Assembly: GCA_018882725.1 (NCBI GenBank)
Contig: VERK01000003.1
Location: 1-41,522 of the forward strand
Direction of reading: 5' to 3'
DNA length: 41,522 nt
DNA from: Actinomycetota bacterium
GTDB taxonomy: Bacteria > Actinomycetota > Acidimicrobiia > Acidimicrobiales > Ilumatobacteraceae
The stretch's first letter is position 1; each line of letters begins with the position of its first letter. Positions 18,068-26,762 of this stretch are shown here, piece by piece. A program made the translations under genes and the position numbers. The notes beneath the pieces were generated by a model that was not told the DNA's origin, searched no databases, and saw only the letters and a list, made by a program, of their open reading frames with translations.

Positions 18068-19684
18068 GTGAACCGCCACGCCGCCGCCTCGGCCGATCTG
18101 GTGGTGGCGGTCGATCGGGAAGGGCGCGTGGTCGACGCCAACCCCGCTGCCCGGCGATTCTCGGAGGGTGCGGTCGGACTGGCCGATCTGGTGGCCGCGA
18201 TTCAGACCCAGATGCCACGCTCGATCACCGAACGGTGGCGCGGCGAGGTCGCTCTGCGCGACTCGCGGAGCAACCCGGTCGTCCTCGACTGCGAAGTGAT
18301 CGTGCACACCGGTTCGGTTCACTGGTCGGCCTGGTGTCGCGACATCACCGAATCGAGTCGCGTTCAGGCCGCCCTCGCCCATCAGGCGACGCACGACCCG
18401 CTCACCAATTTGCCGAATCGCACCCTCTTCTCGCGCCGAGTGGCTGAAGCGATCGAACGCAGTCGGCGCGAAGGCCGCGATCTCGCGGTGATGTACGTCG
18501 ACATCGACCGTCTGAAAGACGTGAACGACACGCTCGGCCACGACTTCGGTGACGTCTTGATCACCACCATCGCGCGCCGCCTCGCCGTGAACACACGCCC
18601 GGGCGACGTGGTCGGTCGCGTCGGGGGCGACGAGTTCGTCGTGTTGTGCGAGCGCACCGATGACGACGAGACCGCACTCGAAGTCGCGCGTCGGATGTGC
18701 TCGGCGTTGTCGGCCCCCGTCGTTCTGCGCGGTATCGAGGTCGCCAGTGGTGCCAGCGTGGGCGTGGCCACGTCGCGCGGCCTCAGCAGGTCGACGTCGT
18801 CGTTCGACGCCGCACAACACTTGATGCAGGACGCCGACACCGCGATGTACCACGCCAAGGCGCGTGGAGGTGGAGCGTCAGCGCTCTTCGACGACGCCAT
18901 GCGCAGCGAAGCGTCCCGTCGCGCCCGGCTGGCCGTCGATCTCGAACGAGCCGTTGGCGAACGGCGACTGCACCTCGAATTCCAGCCGATCGTGCGCGCT
19001 CACGACTCGCGACTGGTCGCCTGCGAAGCACTCTTGCGATGGGAGCATCCGACCGAGGGACTGCTCGCACCGGCAGCCTTCATCGACCTGGCCGAGCAAT
19101 CGGGGCTCATCGTGCCGATCGGCGACTGGGTGCTCGACGAAGCGGCCCGCACGCTCGCCCGGTGGATGGACGAGGGTCGCCTCAATCGAAAGTTCCGCAT
19201 CCACGTGAACGTGTCGGCGCGTCAGGTGGCCGATCCACACTTCGTCGAGAAGGTCACGACCATCACTGGACTGCACGGTCTGACTCCGGCCAATGTCGCA
19301 CTCGAATTCGACGAGACCTTGCTCGGCCGCGACGACACCTTGCGAACCCTGCAGTCGCTGCATCGAATCGGTGTCCAGTTGACGATCGACCACTTCGGTC
19401 GTGGTGGTTCGTCGCTCACCGCCTTGCGCAATGGTCCGGCCGACCACGTGAAACTCGACGCGTCTCTCACCGGGATCGTCGGCTTCGGTGACGATTCACT
19501 GTTCAGGAGCGTCGTTCAACTCGTGCACGCGCTGGCCGCCTCGGTGGTGGCCGAACACGTCACCAGCGCGAGCCAACACGAACGTCTGCGCACGCTCGGC
19601 TGCGACTATCTACAAGGACACCACATCGGCCGGCCCGCGCGGGCCGAGCACTTCTGGGTGGGCGCGCGGTCAGTGGGCGACTGA
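18068..19684 (+). CDS. PAS-GGDEF-EAL protein (diguanylate cyclase with possibly degenerate phosphodiesterase domain)
   Basis: PAS-like N-terminus; ATHDPLTNLPNRTLFSRR...RPGDVVGRVGGDEFVVL; EAL-like CEALLRWEHP...NVSARQ...DHFGRGGSSL...KLDASL...AEHV...QGHHIGRP. Confidence 0.9.
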   Translation: MNRHAAASADLVVAVDREGRVVDANPAARRFSEGAVGLADLVAAIQTQMPRSITERWRGEVALRDSRSNPVVLDCEVIVHTGSVHWSAWCRDITESSRVQAALAHQATHDPLTNLPNRTLFSRRVAEAIERSRREGRDLAVMYVDIDRLKDVNDTLGHDFGDVLITTIARRLAVNTRPGDVVGRVGGDEFVVLCERTDDDETALEVARRMCSALSAPVVLRGIEVASGASVGVATSRGLSRSTSSFDAAQHLMQDADTAMYHAKARGGGASALFDDAMRSEASRRARLAVDLERAVGERRLHLEFQPIVRAHDSRLVACEALLRWEHPTEGLLAPAAFIDLAEQSGLIVPIGDWVLDEAARTLARWMDEGRLNRKFRIHVNVSARQVADPHFVEKVTTITGLHGLTPANVALEFDETLLGRDDTLRTLQSLHRIGVQLTIDHFGRGGSSLTALRNGPADHVKLDASLTGIVGFGDDSLFRSVVQLVHALAASVVAEHVTSASQHERLRTLGCDYLQGHHIGRPARAEHFWVGARSVGD

Positions 19685-21001
19685 CACCGCGTCGAGGTAG
19701 TCGGCGAACTTCTCGACCGCCGCCTCGCGACGGGTCGGGACGTGTTCGCGCGACGGATCACTCGCTCGGTAGTTCTTCAGGATCTGACGAGCCACGGTGA
19801 CCTTGTGTACTTCGTCGGGGCCGTCGTAGATACGCGCGGCACGGGCCGCCCGATACATGGCCTCGAGGGGCAGATCGGTGGTGTAGCCGAGGCTGCCGTG
19901 GATCTGAATCGCACGGTCGATCACGTTGTACAGCACCTTGGCACCCCAGAACTTGATGACTCCGATCTCTACTCGCGCATCGCTGTAGTGCTTGCCCGCG
20001 GCGTGCAACTGATCCATCTTCCAGGCGGCCTGGAGAGTGAGCAGACGAGCGGCCTGCATCTCGGCGTAACTCTCGGCGACCCAGTCCTGAATCATCTGCT
20101 TGTCAGCGAGAATGCTGCCGTGGGTGTAACGCGTGAGCGCTCGCTCGCACAGCATGTCGAAGGCGCGTTGGCTCTGACCCAACCAACGCATCGCGTGGTG
20201 GATGCGGCCGGGTCCGAGCCGCTTCTGCGCGAGGGCGAAGCCCTGGCCGATTCCGTCCTGGCCGCCCACGATGTTCTCGAACGGGACGCGCACGTTGTCG
20301 TAGATGATCTCGGCGTGACCACCGGGCTCGCCGGTCTTGTGATCGGGCTCGCCCATGGTGGGAACGTCGCGCACGATGTTCACGCCCGGTGTACGGGTCG
20401 GAACGATGATCATCGAGAAAGCCTTGTACGCGCTGGTGTCGGCATCGCCGGTGCGCGCCATCACGATGAGGAAGTCGCTGATCGATGCGTTGGACGAGAA
20501 CCACTTGTGCCCGTTGATGACCCACTCGTCACCGTCGCGCACCGCCGTGGTCTTGAGGAGAGTCGGGTCGGCGCCCGCGCTCGGCTCGGTCATGCTGAAG
20601 CACGACCGCAACTTTCCTTCGAGCAAGGGCTGCATCCAGGTCTCGCGCTGCTGAGCGGTACCGCCCACGGCGATCAGTTCGGCGTTGCCACTGTCGGGGG
20701 CATTGTTCCCGAAAATGCTCGGCGCGTACACGCACTGGCCGAGGATCTCGTGCATCAAGCCGAGCTTCACCTGCCCGAAGCCGAGCCCGCCCATGTCGGG
20801 TGGAAGGTGGGCAGCCCAGAGCCCGCGCTTCTTCACTTCTTCCTTGAGAGGGGCGGTGACCTTCATGAAGGTTTCACGGCCCTTCGGCGTGCGCCACACG
20901 TCGGCCAGAGTTTCGAGCGGAATGATCTCCTCACGCACGAAACCGCGCATCCACTCGAGTTTCGCTTCGAACTCGGGCTCGGTCTGGAAGTCCCATGCCA
21001 T
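19670..21001 (-). CDS. Acyl-CoA dehydrogenase family protein
   Basis: SCFSMTEPSAGADPTLLKTTAVRDGDEWVINGHKWFSSNA...IQIHGSLGYTTDLPLEAMYRAARAARIYDGPDEVHK; SD GGGGGAA. Confidence 0.92.
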   Translation of the reverse strand: MAWDFQTEPEFEAKLEWMRGFVREEIIPLETLADVWRTPKGRETFMKVTAPLKEEVKKRGLWAAHLPPDMGGLGFGQVKLGLMHEILGQCVYAPSIFGNNAPDSGNAELIAVGGTAQQRETWMQPLLEGKLRSCFSMTEPSAGADPTLLKTTAVRDGDEWVINGHKWFSSNASISDFLIVMARTGDADTSAYKAFSMIIVPTRTPGVNIVRDVPTMGEPDHKTGEPGGHAEIIYDNVRVPFENIVGGQDGIGQGFALAQKRLGPGRIHHAMRWLGQSQRAFDMLCERALTRYTHGSILADKQMIQDWVAESYAEMQAARLLTLQAAWKMDQLHAAGKHYSDARVEIGVIKFWGAKVLYNVIDRAIQIHGSLGYTTDLPLEAMYRAARAARIYDGPDEVHKVTVARQILKNYRASDPSREHVPTRREAAVEKFADYLDAVSVAH

Positions 21002-21146
21002 GGCGTTCCCCCTGTCTGATGGCGCTCAGTGCGCACTGTGTCGAAAGTTTCGGCACCGCGACGCCCCCGCGCCCGGCCCGACCCCGATGACCGTAGCAAG
21101 ACGGGGTACCGTGATCATCACGCTGCTGTCGCGCTGACTTCACGAC

Positions 21147-22001
21147 ATGACCGAGTTCCCCCCGCCTCAACTTCCTGCGTGCACACGTCACCCCGATCGG
21201 CTCACTGGTCGGTCGTGCACTCGCTGTGGTCGTCCGGCGTGCAGCGACTGTCTCGTTTCCGTGACCGTCGGTAGTCACTGCACCGAATGCGTGAGGGCCA
21301 GTCGACCGGCGGCTTCGGTTCGAGTGCGCGACTGGAACGCACGTCAGTCCATCGCCGTCACACTCGTGCTCATTGGCATCAATCTGGCCGTCTTCGCGTG
21401 GGTACTGATGGGTGACGTCTCATCGGCCGGATTCACCGATCGTCCGAGCGATCGGGAGATCGATCTCGGTCTCAGCAAATGGCTTCTGCAGGACGCGGCG
21501 GGCTGGTACCGCCTGGTGTCGGCCGGGTTCCTCCACTTCGGTCTGCTCCATCTCGCGATGAACATGATCCTCCTGTATCAACTCGGTCAGATGCTCGAAC
21601 CCGCGCTCGGTCGTGTCCGCTTCGGGTTGCTGTACTTCGCGTCGTTGCTCGGCGGTTCACTCGGTGCACTCGTGATCCAAGGCAACGCCGGCGGATTGCA
21701 CGGTGGCGCCTCCGGCGCCGTGTTCGGCCTGATGTCCGCGGCCGCGGTGGGTCTGCAACGACGGGGCGTCAACGTGTTCCAGACCGGTATCGGCGCGACC
21801 CTCGTGATCAACCTGCTGCTGACGTTCACCATCCCAGGCATCTCGATCGGAGGTCACCTCGGAGGTGCGGCCGCCGGCGCCGTGTGCGGTGCGGTGATGC
21901 TGGCCCCGACGTGGCGACGGACCCCGAGTTGGAGTTCTTACGCGGTGCCGATCGCCGTCGCGGTGGTGTCGTTCGTGGCCAGCGTGGCCGTAGCGGCCTG
22001 A
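21147..22001 (+). CDS. Rhomboid family intramembrane serine protease with N-terminal B-box-like zinc finger
   Basis: CTRHPDRLTGRSCTRCGRPACSDCLVSVTVGSHCTECV; GLLHLAMNMILLYQLG; GGASGAVFGLM (Ser); GGHLGGAAAG (His). Confidence 0.92.
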   Translation: MTEFPPPQLPACTRHPDRLTGRSCTRCGRPACSDCLVSVTVGSHCTECVRASRPAASVRVRDWNARQSIAVTLVLIGINLAVFAWVLMGDVSSAGFTDRPSDREIDLGLSKWLLQDAAGWYRLVSAGFLHFGLLHLAMNMILLYQLGQMLEPALGRVRFGLLYFASLLGGSLGALVIQGNAGGLHGGASGAVFGLMSAAAVGLQRRGVNVFQTGIGATLVINLLLTFTIPGISIGGHLGGAAAGAVCGAVMLAPTWRRTPSWSSYAVPIAVAVVSFVASVAVAA

Positions 22002-22273
22002 ACCTCGCCACGGCGCAGACGCGGAGCGACACGCAGTCCACTGGTGCGCAGAATCGACACGATCTGTCGGCTGGTCACTTCACGTGCGCCGAGGTCGACC
22101 GCCATGGTCCGATACTCGTCGGGCAAGTCGTAGTGATCGAGGTGGAACGCTCGTCGCGACACGCCGAGTCCGAAGGCGAACTCGTGGAGCTCGTCGAGGT
22201 GCAGATCGCTGACGAGGTGACACCAACGGCGGTCGCGGAACCACCAGGCGGCCGGATCGACGTAGAGAGTCAG
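21938..22273 (-). CDS. DUF4031-like protein, probable CTG start
   Basis: Manual translation from CTG 22273: (M)TLYVDPAAWWFRDRRWCHLVSDLHLDELHEFAFGLGVSRRAFHLDHYDLPDEYRTMAVDLGAREVTSRQIVSILRTSGLRVAPRLR. The provided track starts only at internal GTG 22162; CTGA overlap with the upstream small ORF. Confidence 0.7.
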   Translation of the reverse strand: MTLYVDPAAWWFRDRRWCHLVSDLHLDELHEFAFGLGVSRRAFHLDHYDLPDEYRTMAVDLGAREVTSRQIVSILRTSGLRVAPRLRRGEVQAATATLATNDTTATAIGTA

Positions 22274-22404
22274 CGGCGGCGGTTCTTGCGCACGCGAACC
22301 GGAACGGGCTTGGGTGAATCGACGCGAATTCCGGTGGCACCAATGCCGACCGCGGCGCCGACGGCCGTGCCGACCACGACCAGGTTCACGATCCAGGAAG
22401 CCAT
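22270..22404 (-). CDS. Small single-TM protein (44 aa), hypothetical
   Basis: MASWIVNLVVVGTAVGAAVGIGATGIRVDSPKPVPVRVRKNRRR: hydrophobic segment followed by basic tail; stop overlaps next start (CTGA). Confidence 0.5.
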   Translation of the reverse strand: MASWIVNLVVVGTAVGAAVGIGATGIRVDSPKPVPVRVRKNRRR

Positions 22405-22447
22405 GCCCACACCGTACTCGTCGGCCGTGCGTGAGTGCTGGCGGAGG

Positions 22448-22669
22448 TCAGTGCGCGCAGCCGCAGCCCGAGCCGCAACCGCCACCCGATGACGGTGCGG
22501 GCGAGGCGGCCGGAGCCGACCCTCCACCCACCGAAGCGAAGACCGAGAGCAGACGCACCGCACCCGGATGCCCCTCGGGACACGTCGCGGGGTCGCTGGC
22601 TTCGGACATCGGACGGCGGACCTCGAAGGTCGATTCGCAGGTTCGACAGCGGAACTCGTACAGCGGCAT
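22448..22669 (-). CDS. FmdB family zinc ribbon protein
   Basis: MPLYEFRCRTCESTFEVRRPMSEASDPATCPEGHPGAVRLLSVFA...GGGCGSGCGCAH. Confidence 0.88.
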   Translation of the reverse strand: MPLYEFRCRTCESTFEVRRPMSEASDPATCPEGHPGAVRLLSVFASVGGGSAPAASPAPSSGGGCGSGCGCAH

Positions 22670-22676
22670 CGGCCAC

Positions 22677-22682
22677 AGTGTA
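22677..22682 (-). promoter_or_regulatory. Predicted -10 hexamer TACACT, leaderless arrangement for the FmdB-family gene
   Basis: TACACT-7 nt-ATG on minus strand. Confidence 0.5.
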
Positions 22683-22704
22683 GGTCTCTGGTTGACTGGT
22701 CGTC

Positions 22705-22992
22705 ATGGCCGCGATCACCGAGACGGATTTCCGGACCGACGTCCGGACCGAGAACGTTCCGCAGACCGGTCGGCCCGACTGCGCCCACATCGTGAAGGTC
22801 GGCCCGGGCGAAACCGCGGCCGCCAAGGTTCTGGAGGCCCGCGTCATGGGCACACCCCTCGAAGCGCTCTGTGGCCACGTCTGGGTCCCGTCACGCGATC
22901 CGAAATCACTCCCGCTGTGCGAGGAGTGCAAGAACATCTACGAGATGTACAAGTCGTTCAACGACGGGTTGAACGACACACCGGGCGAATGA
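22705..22992 (+). CDS. DUF3039 domain-containing protein
   Basis: CAHIVKVGPGETAAAKVLEARVMGTPLEALCGHVWVPSRDPKSLPLCEECKNIYEMYK. Confidence 0.85.
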   Translation: MAAITETDFRTDVRTENVPQTGRPDCAHIVKVGPGETAAAKVLEARVMGTPLEALCGHVWVPSRDPKSLPLCEECKNIYEMYKSFNDGLNDTPGE

Positions 22993-23022
22993 GCACCGAC
23001 GACTGAGCCCGGCGACTTCTTC

Positions 23023-23511
23023 GTGTCCACTCCACTGCGCATTCGACCGGCCGCGCGCGCCCTCGTGATCACTCCGGCCGCGCGAGTTCTGCTCGTACGT
23101 TTCGAGTTCCCAGCCGGCTCGCGTTGGGCACTACCCGGTGGTGGCCTCGAACCCGGTGAAGATCACGTGGCCGCGCTGCGTCGCGAGTTACGTGAGGAAG
23201 TCGGACTCGTCGATTCCGCCATCGGTCCACACATCTGGACCCGAGAGCATCACGTGAAATTCATCAACGGACAGTGGGACGGACAACGCGAGCACATTCA
23301 CGTCGTCGAAGTCGACGAGGAGTTCGAACCCGCGCCGGCTCTCCCCTGGTCGACGCTCAACGAGGAATACATGTTCGAACTTCGGTGGTGGAGTATCGAC
23401 GAGATGCGAACGCGCGACGACATCTGGTGGGTGCCGCGCGCCCTCCCCGACCTCATTGACGACGTCGTCCGCACCGGAGTGCCTTCTTCTCCCGTCGACG
23501 TCGAGCCGTAG
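23023..23511 (+). CDS. NUDIX hydrolase
   Basis: GGGLEPGEDHVAALRRELREEVGL Nudix box. Confidence 0.9.
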   Translation: MSTPLRIRPAARALVITPAARVLLVRFEFPAGSRWALPGGGLEPGEDHVAALRRELREEVGLVDSAIGPHIWTREHHVKFINGQWDGQREHIHVVEVDEEFEPAPALPWSTLNEEYMFELRWWSIDEMRTRDDIWWVPRALPDLIDDVVRTGVPSSPVDVEP

Positions 23512-23514
23512 AGT
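23509..23514 (+). promoter_or_regulatory. Predicted -10 hexamer TAGAGT, leaderless; its TAG is the stop codon of the NUDIX gene
   Basis: TAGAGT-6 nt-GTG 23521. Confidence 0.5.
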
Positions 23515-23520
23515 GGCCCC

Positions 23521-24150
23521 GTGCCCGACCTGAGTTCGATCGTCACCTTCGCCATCGCGTCGGTCGCGCTCCTTCTCATCCCCGGCCCGGCCGTGATCTA
23601 CGTGCTCAACCGCTCGGTGTCCGACGGACGCGAAGTCGGACTGGCCGCGGTAGCCGGTCTCGAGCTCGGCAACTTCGTGCACGTGGTGGCCGCCACCGCC
23701 GGACTCTCGGCGGTACTCGCCACCTCGGCCACCGCCTTCAACGCGGTGAAGTGGCTCGGCGCCGCCTATCTCGTGTTCGTAGGCCTACGAACCTTGGCCA
23801 CCAAACCCCGCGCGGTGTCGGGCGACTCGGCTTCGGTGAGTCGGCGACGCTCGTTCAGTCAGGGCGTGATCGTCAACACCTTGAACCCGAAAGTCGCACT
23901 CTTCTTCTTGTCGTACCTTCCGCAGTTCATCGACCCCGACAATGGTGCGGCCTGGTCCCAGGCTCTCGTTCTCGGATCGATCTTCGTGGCCATCGGCTGT
24001 CTCACCGACGGCATGTACGCACTCACCGCCAGCGCACTTCGCACGGTTCTGCTACGTGGCCGCACACTTCCGTTCGTGCAGCGCTACGTAGCCGGCACAG
24101 TGTTCGTGGCGCTGGGCGTGGTGGCTGCCACCACCAAACGCTCGCACTAG
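23521..24150 (+). CDS. LysE family translocator
   Basis: [42 protein letters not shown]...[16 protein letters not shown]...[15 protein letters not shown]. Confidence 0.92.
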   Translation: MPDLSSIVTFAIASVALLLIPGPAVIYVLNRSVSDGREVGLAAVAGLELGNFVHVVAATAGLSAVLATSATAFNAVKWLGAAYLVFVGLRTLATKPRAVSGDSASVSRRRSFSQGVIVNTLNPKVALFFLSYLPQFIDPDNGAAWSQALVLGSIFVAIGCLTDGMYALTASALRTVLLRGRTLPFVQRYVAGTVFVALGVVAATTKRSH

Positions 24151-25853
24151 AGCAGGTTGGTGATGGCGCCCTTTTCGGCGCCTTGAGCGAGCCGCGCGTA
24201 CTTGCCGAGTACTCCACTCGTGTACCGCGGTGCGTTGGGCGTCCAACCCTGGCGGCGCCGTGTCATCTCGGCCTCGTCGACCAGCAAGTCGAGCGCGAGC
24301 GACGAGACGTCGATACGAATGCGGTCGCCGTCACGCACGAAGGCAATGGGGCCGCCGTCGACTGCTTCGGGGGCCACGTGGCCGATGCAGAAGCCCCACG
24401 TGCCGCCGCTGAAACGTCCATCGGTGATGAGCGCACAGTCGGCACCGCGACCCGCGCCTTTCAGTGCCCCGGTGATGGCCAACATCTCACGCATACCCGG
24501 GCCACCCTTGGGTCCTTCGTAACGGATCACGAGAACGGTGTTGGGCTGAATCTCGCCGGCCATGATGGCCGCCATCGCGCCGTCTTCTCCGTCGAAAACG
24601 CGGGCCGAACCTTCGAACTTGCGTTGCTCGGGAGTGAGGCCGGCGACCTTTACCACCGAGCCCTTGGGTGCGAGCGAACCGCTGAGCACCACGATGCCAC
24701 CCTCGGCGCTGATCGGCGCGTCGATCGGATGCACAACGACACCATCGGGCGCCGGAGGATCAATTTCGGCCAGGTTCTCAGCCATGGTGCGCCCGGTGCA
24801 CGTGAGCACGTCACCGTGCAGCAATCCGGCGTCGAGGAGATGCTTCAGAACGACCGGTACACCGCCCACGCGGTGCAGGTCGGTCATGTGGAACTTGCCA
24901 CCCGGCTTCATGTCGGCGAAGTGCGGCACGCGGGCAGCAATCGTGTTGAACTCCTCGAGCGTCAAGTCGACGCCAGCCTCGTTGGCAATGGCCAAGAGGT
25001 GCAGCACCGCGTTGGTGCTTCCGCCCAGCGCATTGGTGAGCGCGATCGCGTTCTCGAAGGCCTTCTTGGTGAGGATGTCGCGCGGACGAATGCCGAGCCG
25101 AAGCATGTTCACAACGGCCTCACCGGCTCGACGCGCATCGTCCTCACGACTGCGATCGACCGCGGGAGCTGAGGCCGAGCCGGGCAACGAGAGCCCGAGC
25201 GCCTCACCGATCGACGACATCGTGTTAGCGGTGAACATGCCGCCGCACGCGCCTTCACCCGGGCAGGCCGCCTTCTCGATGGCGGTCAATTCGTCTTCCG
25301 ACATGGTGCCAGCCGCACACGCACCAATCGCTTCGAACACTGTGGTGATGTCGATGTTCTTGCCGTTGTGCTGACCGGGCAAGGTGGATCCGTTGTAGAC
25401 GAACACCGCCGGCAGATTGAGGCGAGCGATCGCCATCATCATGCCGGGCATGCTCTTGTCACATCCGCCAGTGGCGACGAGGCCGTCGAGCCGTTCGGCG
25501 TGCATCACGGCTTCCACCGAATCGCAGATCACCTCGCGACTCACGAGAGATGCGCGCATACCTTCGTGGCCCATCGAGATTCCATCGCTCACCGTGATGG
25601 TTCCGAACTCGAGAGGAACACCACCCGCGGCACGGACACCCACCTTGGCGGCCTCGGTGAGACGGCGCAACGACATGTTGCACGGCGTGATCTCGTTCCA
25701 CGACGAGGCGACACCAACCTGCGGTTTGGCCCAGTCGTCGTCGGTCAGACCGACCGCGCGCAACATCGCACGAGCGGCCGCCTTCTGAATGCCGTCGGTG
25801 ACATCACGACTGCGGGGTTTGACATCGACCGGAGTTCCGTCTGCGGGCGCCAT
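24147..25853 (-). CDS. ilvD: Dihydroxy-acid dehydratase
   Basis: [87 protein letters not shown]. Confidence 0.96.
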   Translation of the reverse strand: MAPADGTPVDVKPRSRDVTDGIQKAAARAMLRAVGLTDDDWAKPQVGVASSWNEITPCNMSLRRLTEAAKVGVRAAGGVPLEFGTITVSDGISMGHEGMRASLVSREVICDSVEAVMHAERLDGLVATGGCDKSMPGMMMAIARLNLPAVFVYNGSTLPGQHNGKNIDITTVFEAIGACAAGTMSEDELTAIEKAACPGEGACGGMFTANTMSSIGEALGLSLPGSASAPAVDRSREDDARRAGEAVVNMLRLGIRPRDILTKKAFENAIALTNALGGSTNAVLHLLAIANEAGVDLTLEEFNTIAARVPHFADMKPGGKFHMTDLHRVGGVPVVLKHLLDAGLLHGDVLTCTGRTMAENLAEIDPPAPDGVVVHPIDAPISAEGGIVVLSGSLAPKGSVVKVAGLTPEQRKFEGSARVFDGEDGAMAAIMAGEIQPNTVLVIRYEGPKGGPGMREMLAITGALKGAGRGADCALITDGRFSGGTWGFCIGHVAPEAVDGGPIAFVRDGDRIRIDVSSLALDLLVDEAEMTRRRQGWTPNAPRYTSGVLGKYARLAQGAEKGAITNLL

Positions 25854-25860
25854 GCCCTCC

Positions 25861-25866
25861 ACGGTA
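25861..25866 (-). promoter_or_regulatory. Predicted -10 hexamer TACCGT, leaderless arrangement for ilvD
   Basis: TACCGT-7 nt-ATG 25853 on minus strand. Confidence 0.5.
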
Positions 25867-25887
25867 GCCGTAGGGAGCGGTGGGCAG

Positions 25888-26703
25888 TCAGGCGGCTTTG
25901 GTGGTGCGCGGTCGCTTCAAGAACACGAAGAGCACCGGCAACAAGTACGCGAGGTAGGCGACGAGCCGAATCCGTTCGGTTTCGGCGTGCCAACCGAAGA
26001 AGCCTTTCATGAAATCGTAGAACGACCCGGACGCCCAGAGACCCGACGAGATCGTCCACACGGGATCGATCAGCAACCCGCTCTCGAGACCCAGCGCTTC
26101 ACGGAACTCGTGGACCGCTTTGCCCACGAGCCCGGCCGCGAACAGAATCAGCAGAACCCCGGTGATCTGAAAGAACCGACGCAGATTCAACTTGTTTCCG
26201 CCGCGATAGATGATCCCCCCGAGAACCGCCGCCACGACGAGGCCCAGCAATCCACCCACGACGACCTGTGAACCGGAGGCCGAACCGGTTTCGGCACTCA
26301 GCAGGAACAGAACCGTCTCGAGTCCTTCACGAACCGTGGCCACGAACGCGATCACCACGAGTGCGGTCGTGCCCGTTGCGGTGTCGACTTTCTGACGCAA
26401 CTCCGAACCCAACGAGCGCGCATTTGCGCGCATCCAGAAGATCATCCACGTGAGTACGGCCGCTGCGGCGACGGCGATCACACCTTCGGTGATCTGTTCG
26501 GCGGTTCCGTGCAGTTCACCAATCGCAGCGAAGATGATCAGGCCCACCCCGATACACAGACCGACCGCCAGGCCGGTGCCGCGCCACACGGCTCCGACTT
26601 CGGCCCCTCGGCCGGTCTTCACGAGATACGCGACGAGGATGGCCAGGACGAGGGAAACCTCCAGGCCCTCGCGCAGCGTGATCAGGAATGATGCTCCCAT
26701 CAC
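25888..26703 (-). CDS. FTR1 family iron permease (EfeU-like)
   Basis: Two REGLE motifs: [17 protein letters not shown] and [14 protein letters not shown]; multi-TM. Confidence 0.92.
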   Translation of the reverse strand: MMGASFLITLREGLEVSLVLAILVAYLVKTGRGAEVGAVWRGTGLAVGLCIGVGLIIFAAIGELHGTAEQITEGVIAVAAAAVLTWMIFWMRANARSLGSELRQKVDTATGTTALVVIAFVATVREGLETVLFLLSAETGSASGSQVVVGGLLGLVVAAVLGGIIYRGGNKLNLRRFFQITGVLLILFAAGLVGKAVHEFREALGLESGLLIDPVWTISSGLWASGSFYDFMKGFFGWHAETERIRLVAYLAYLLPVLFVFLKRPRTTKAA

Positions 26704-26709
26704 CGCCGA

Positions 26710-26727
26710 TGTTAAGCAGACCTAACA
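26710..26727. promoter_or_regulatory. Candidate IdeR/DtxR-type iron box overlapping the predicted -10 (TAACAT) of the FTR1 gene
   Basis: TGTTAGG-TCTG-CTTAACA on minus strand: 7-bp arms with one mismatch; resembles one half of TTAGGTTAGSCTAACCTAA. Confidence 0.45.
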
Positions 26728-26762
26728 GTCAGGAACAACTCCCCGTGGGGTGACCCGTGTGA

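Noticed and set aside
19670-21001. Possible fatty-acid degradation island linking two acyl-CoA dehydrogenases and the thiolase
   Set aside because: The genes are scattered over 15 kb on different strands without enoyl-CoA hydratase or hydroxyacyl-CoA dehydrogenase; not a coherent operon.
19742-21019. 425-aa plus-strand ORF
   Set aside because: Complete antisense shadow of the acyl-CoA dehydrogenase; no independent coding signal recognised.
24147-24150. Convergent LysE and ilvD stop codons share the palindrome CTAG
   Set aside because: Neat, but minimal convergent stop overlaps like this are common in compact genomes.
23751-25172. 473-aa plus-strand ORF
   Set aside because: Spans LysE out of frame and is antisense to ilvD; His/Arg/Gly-rich shadow ORF.
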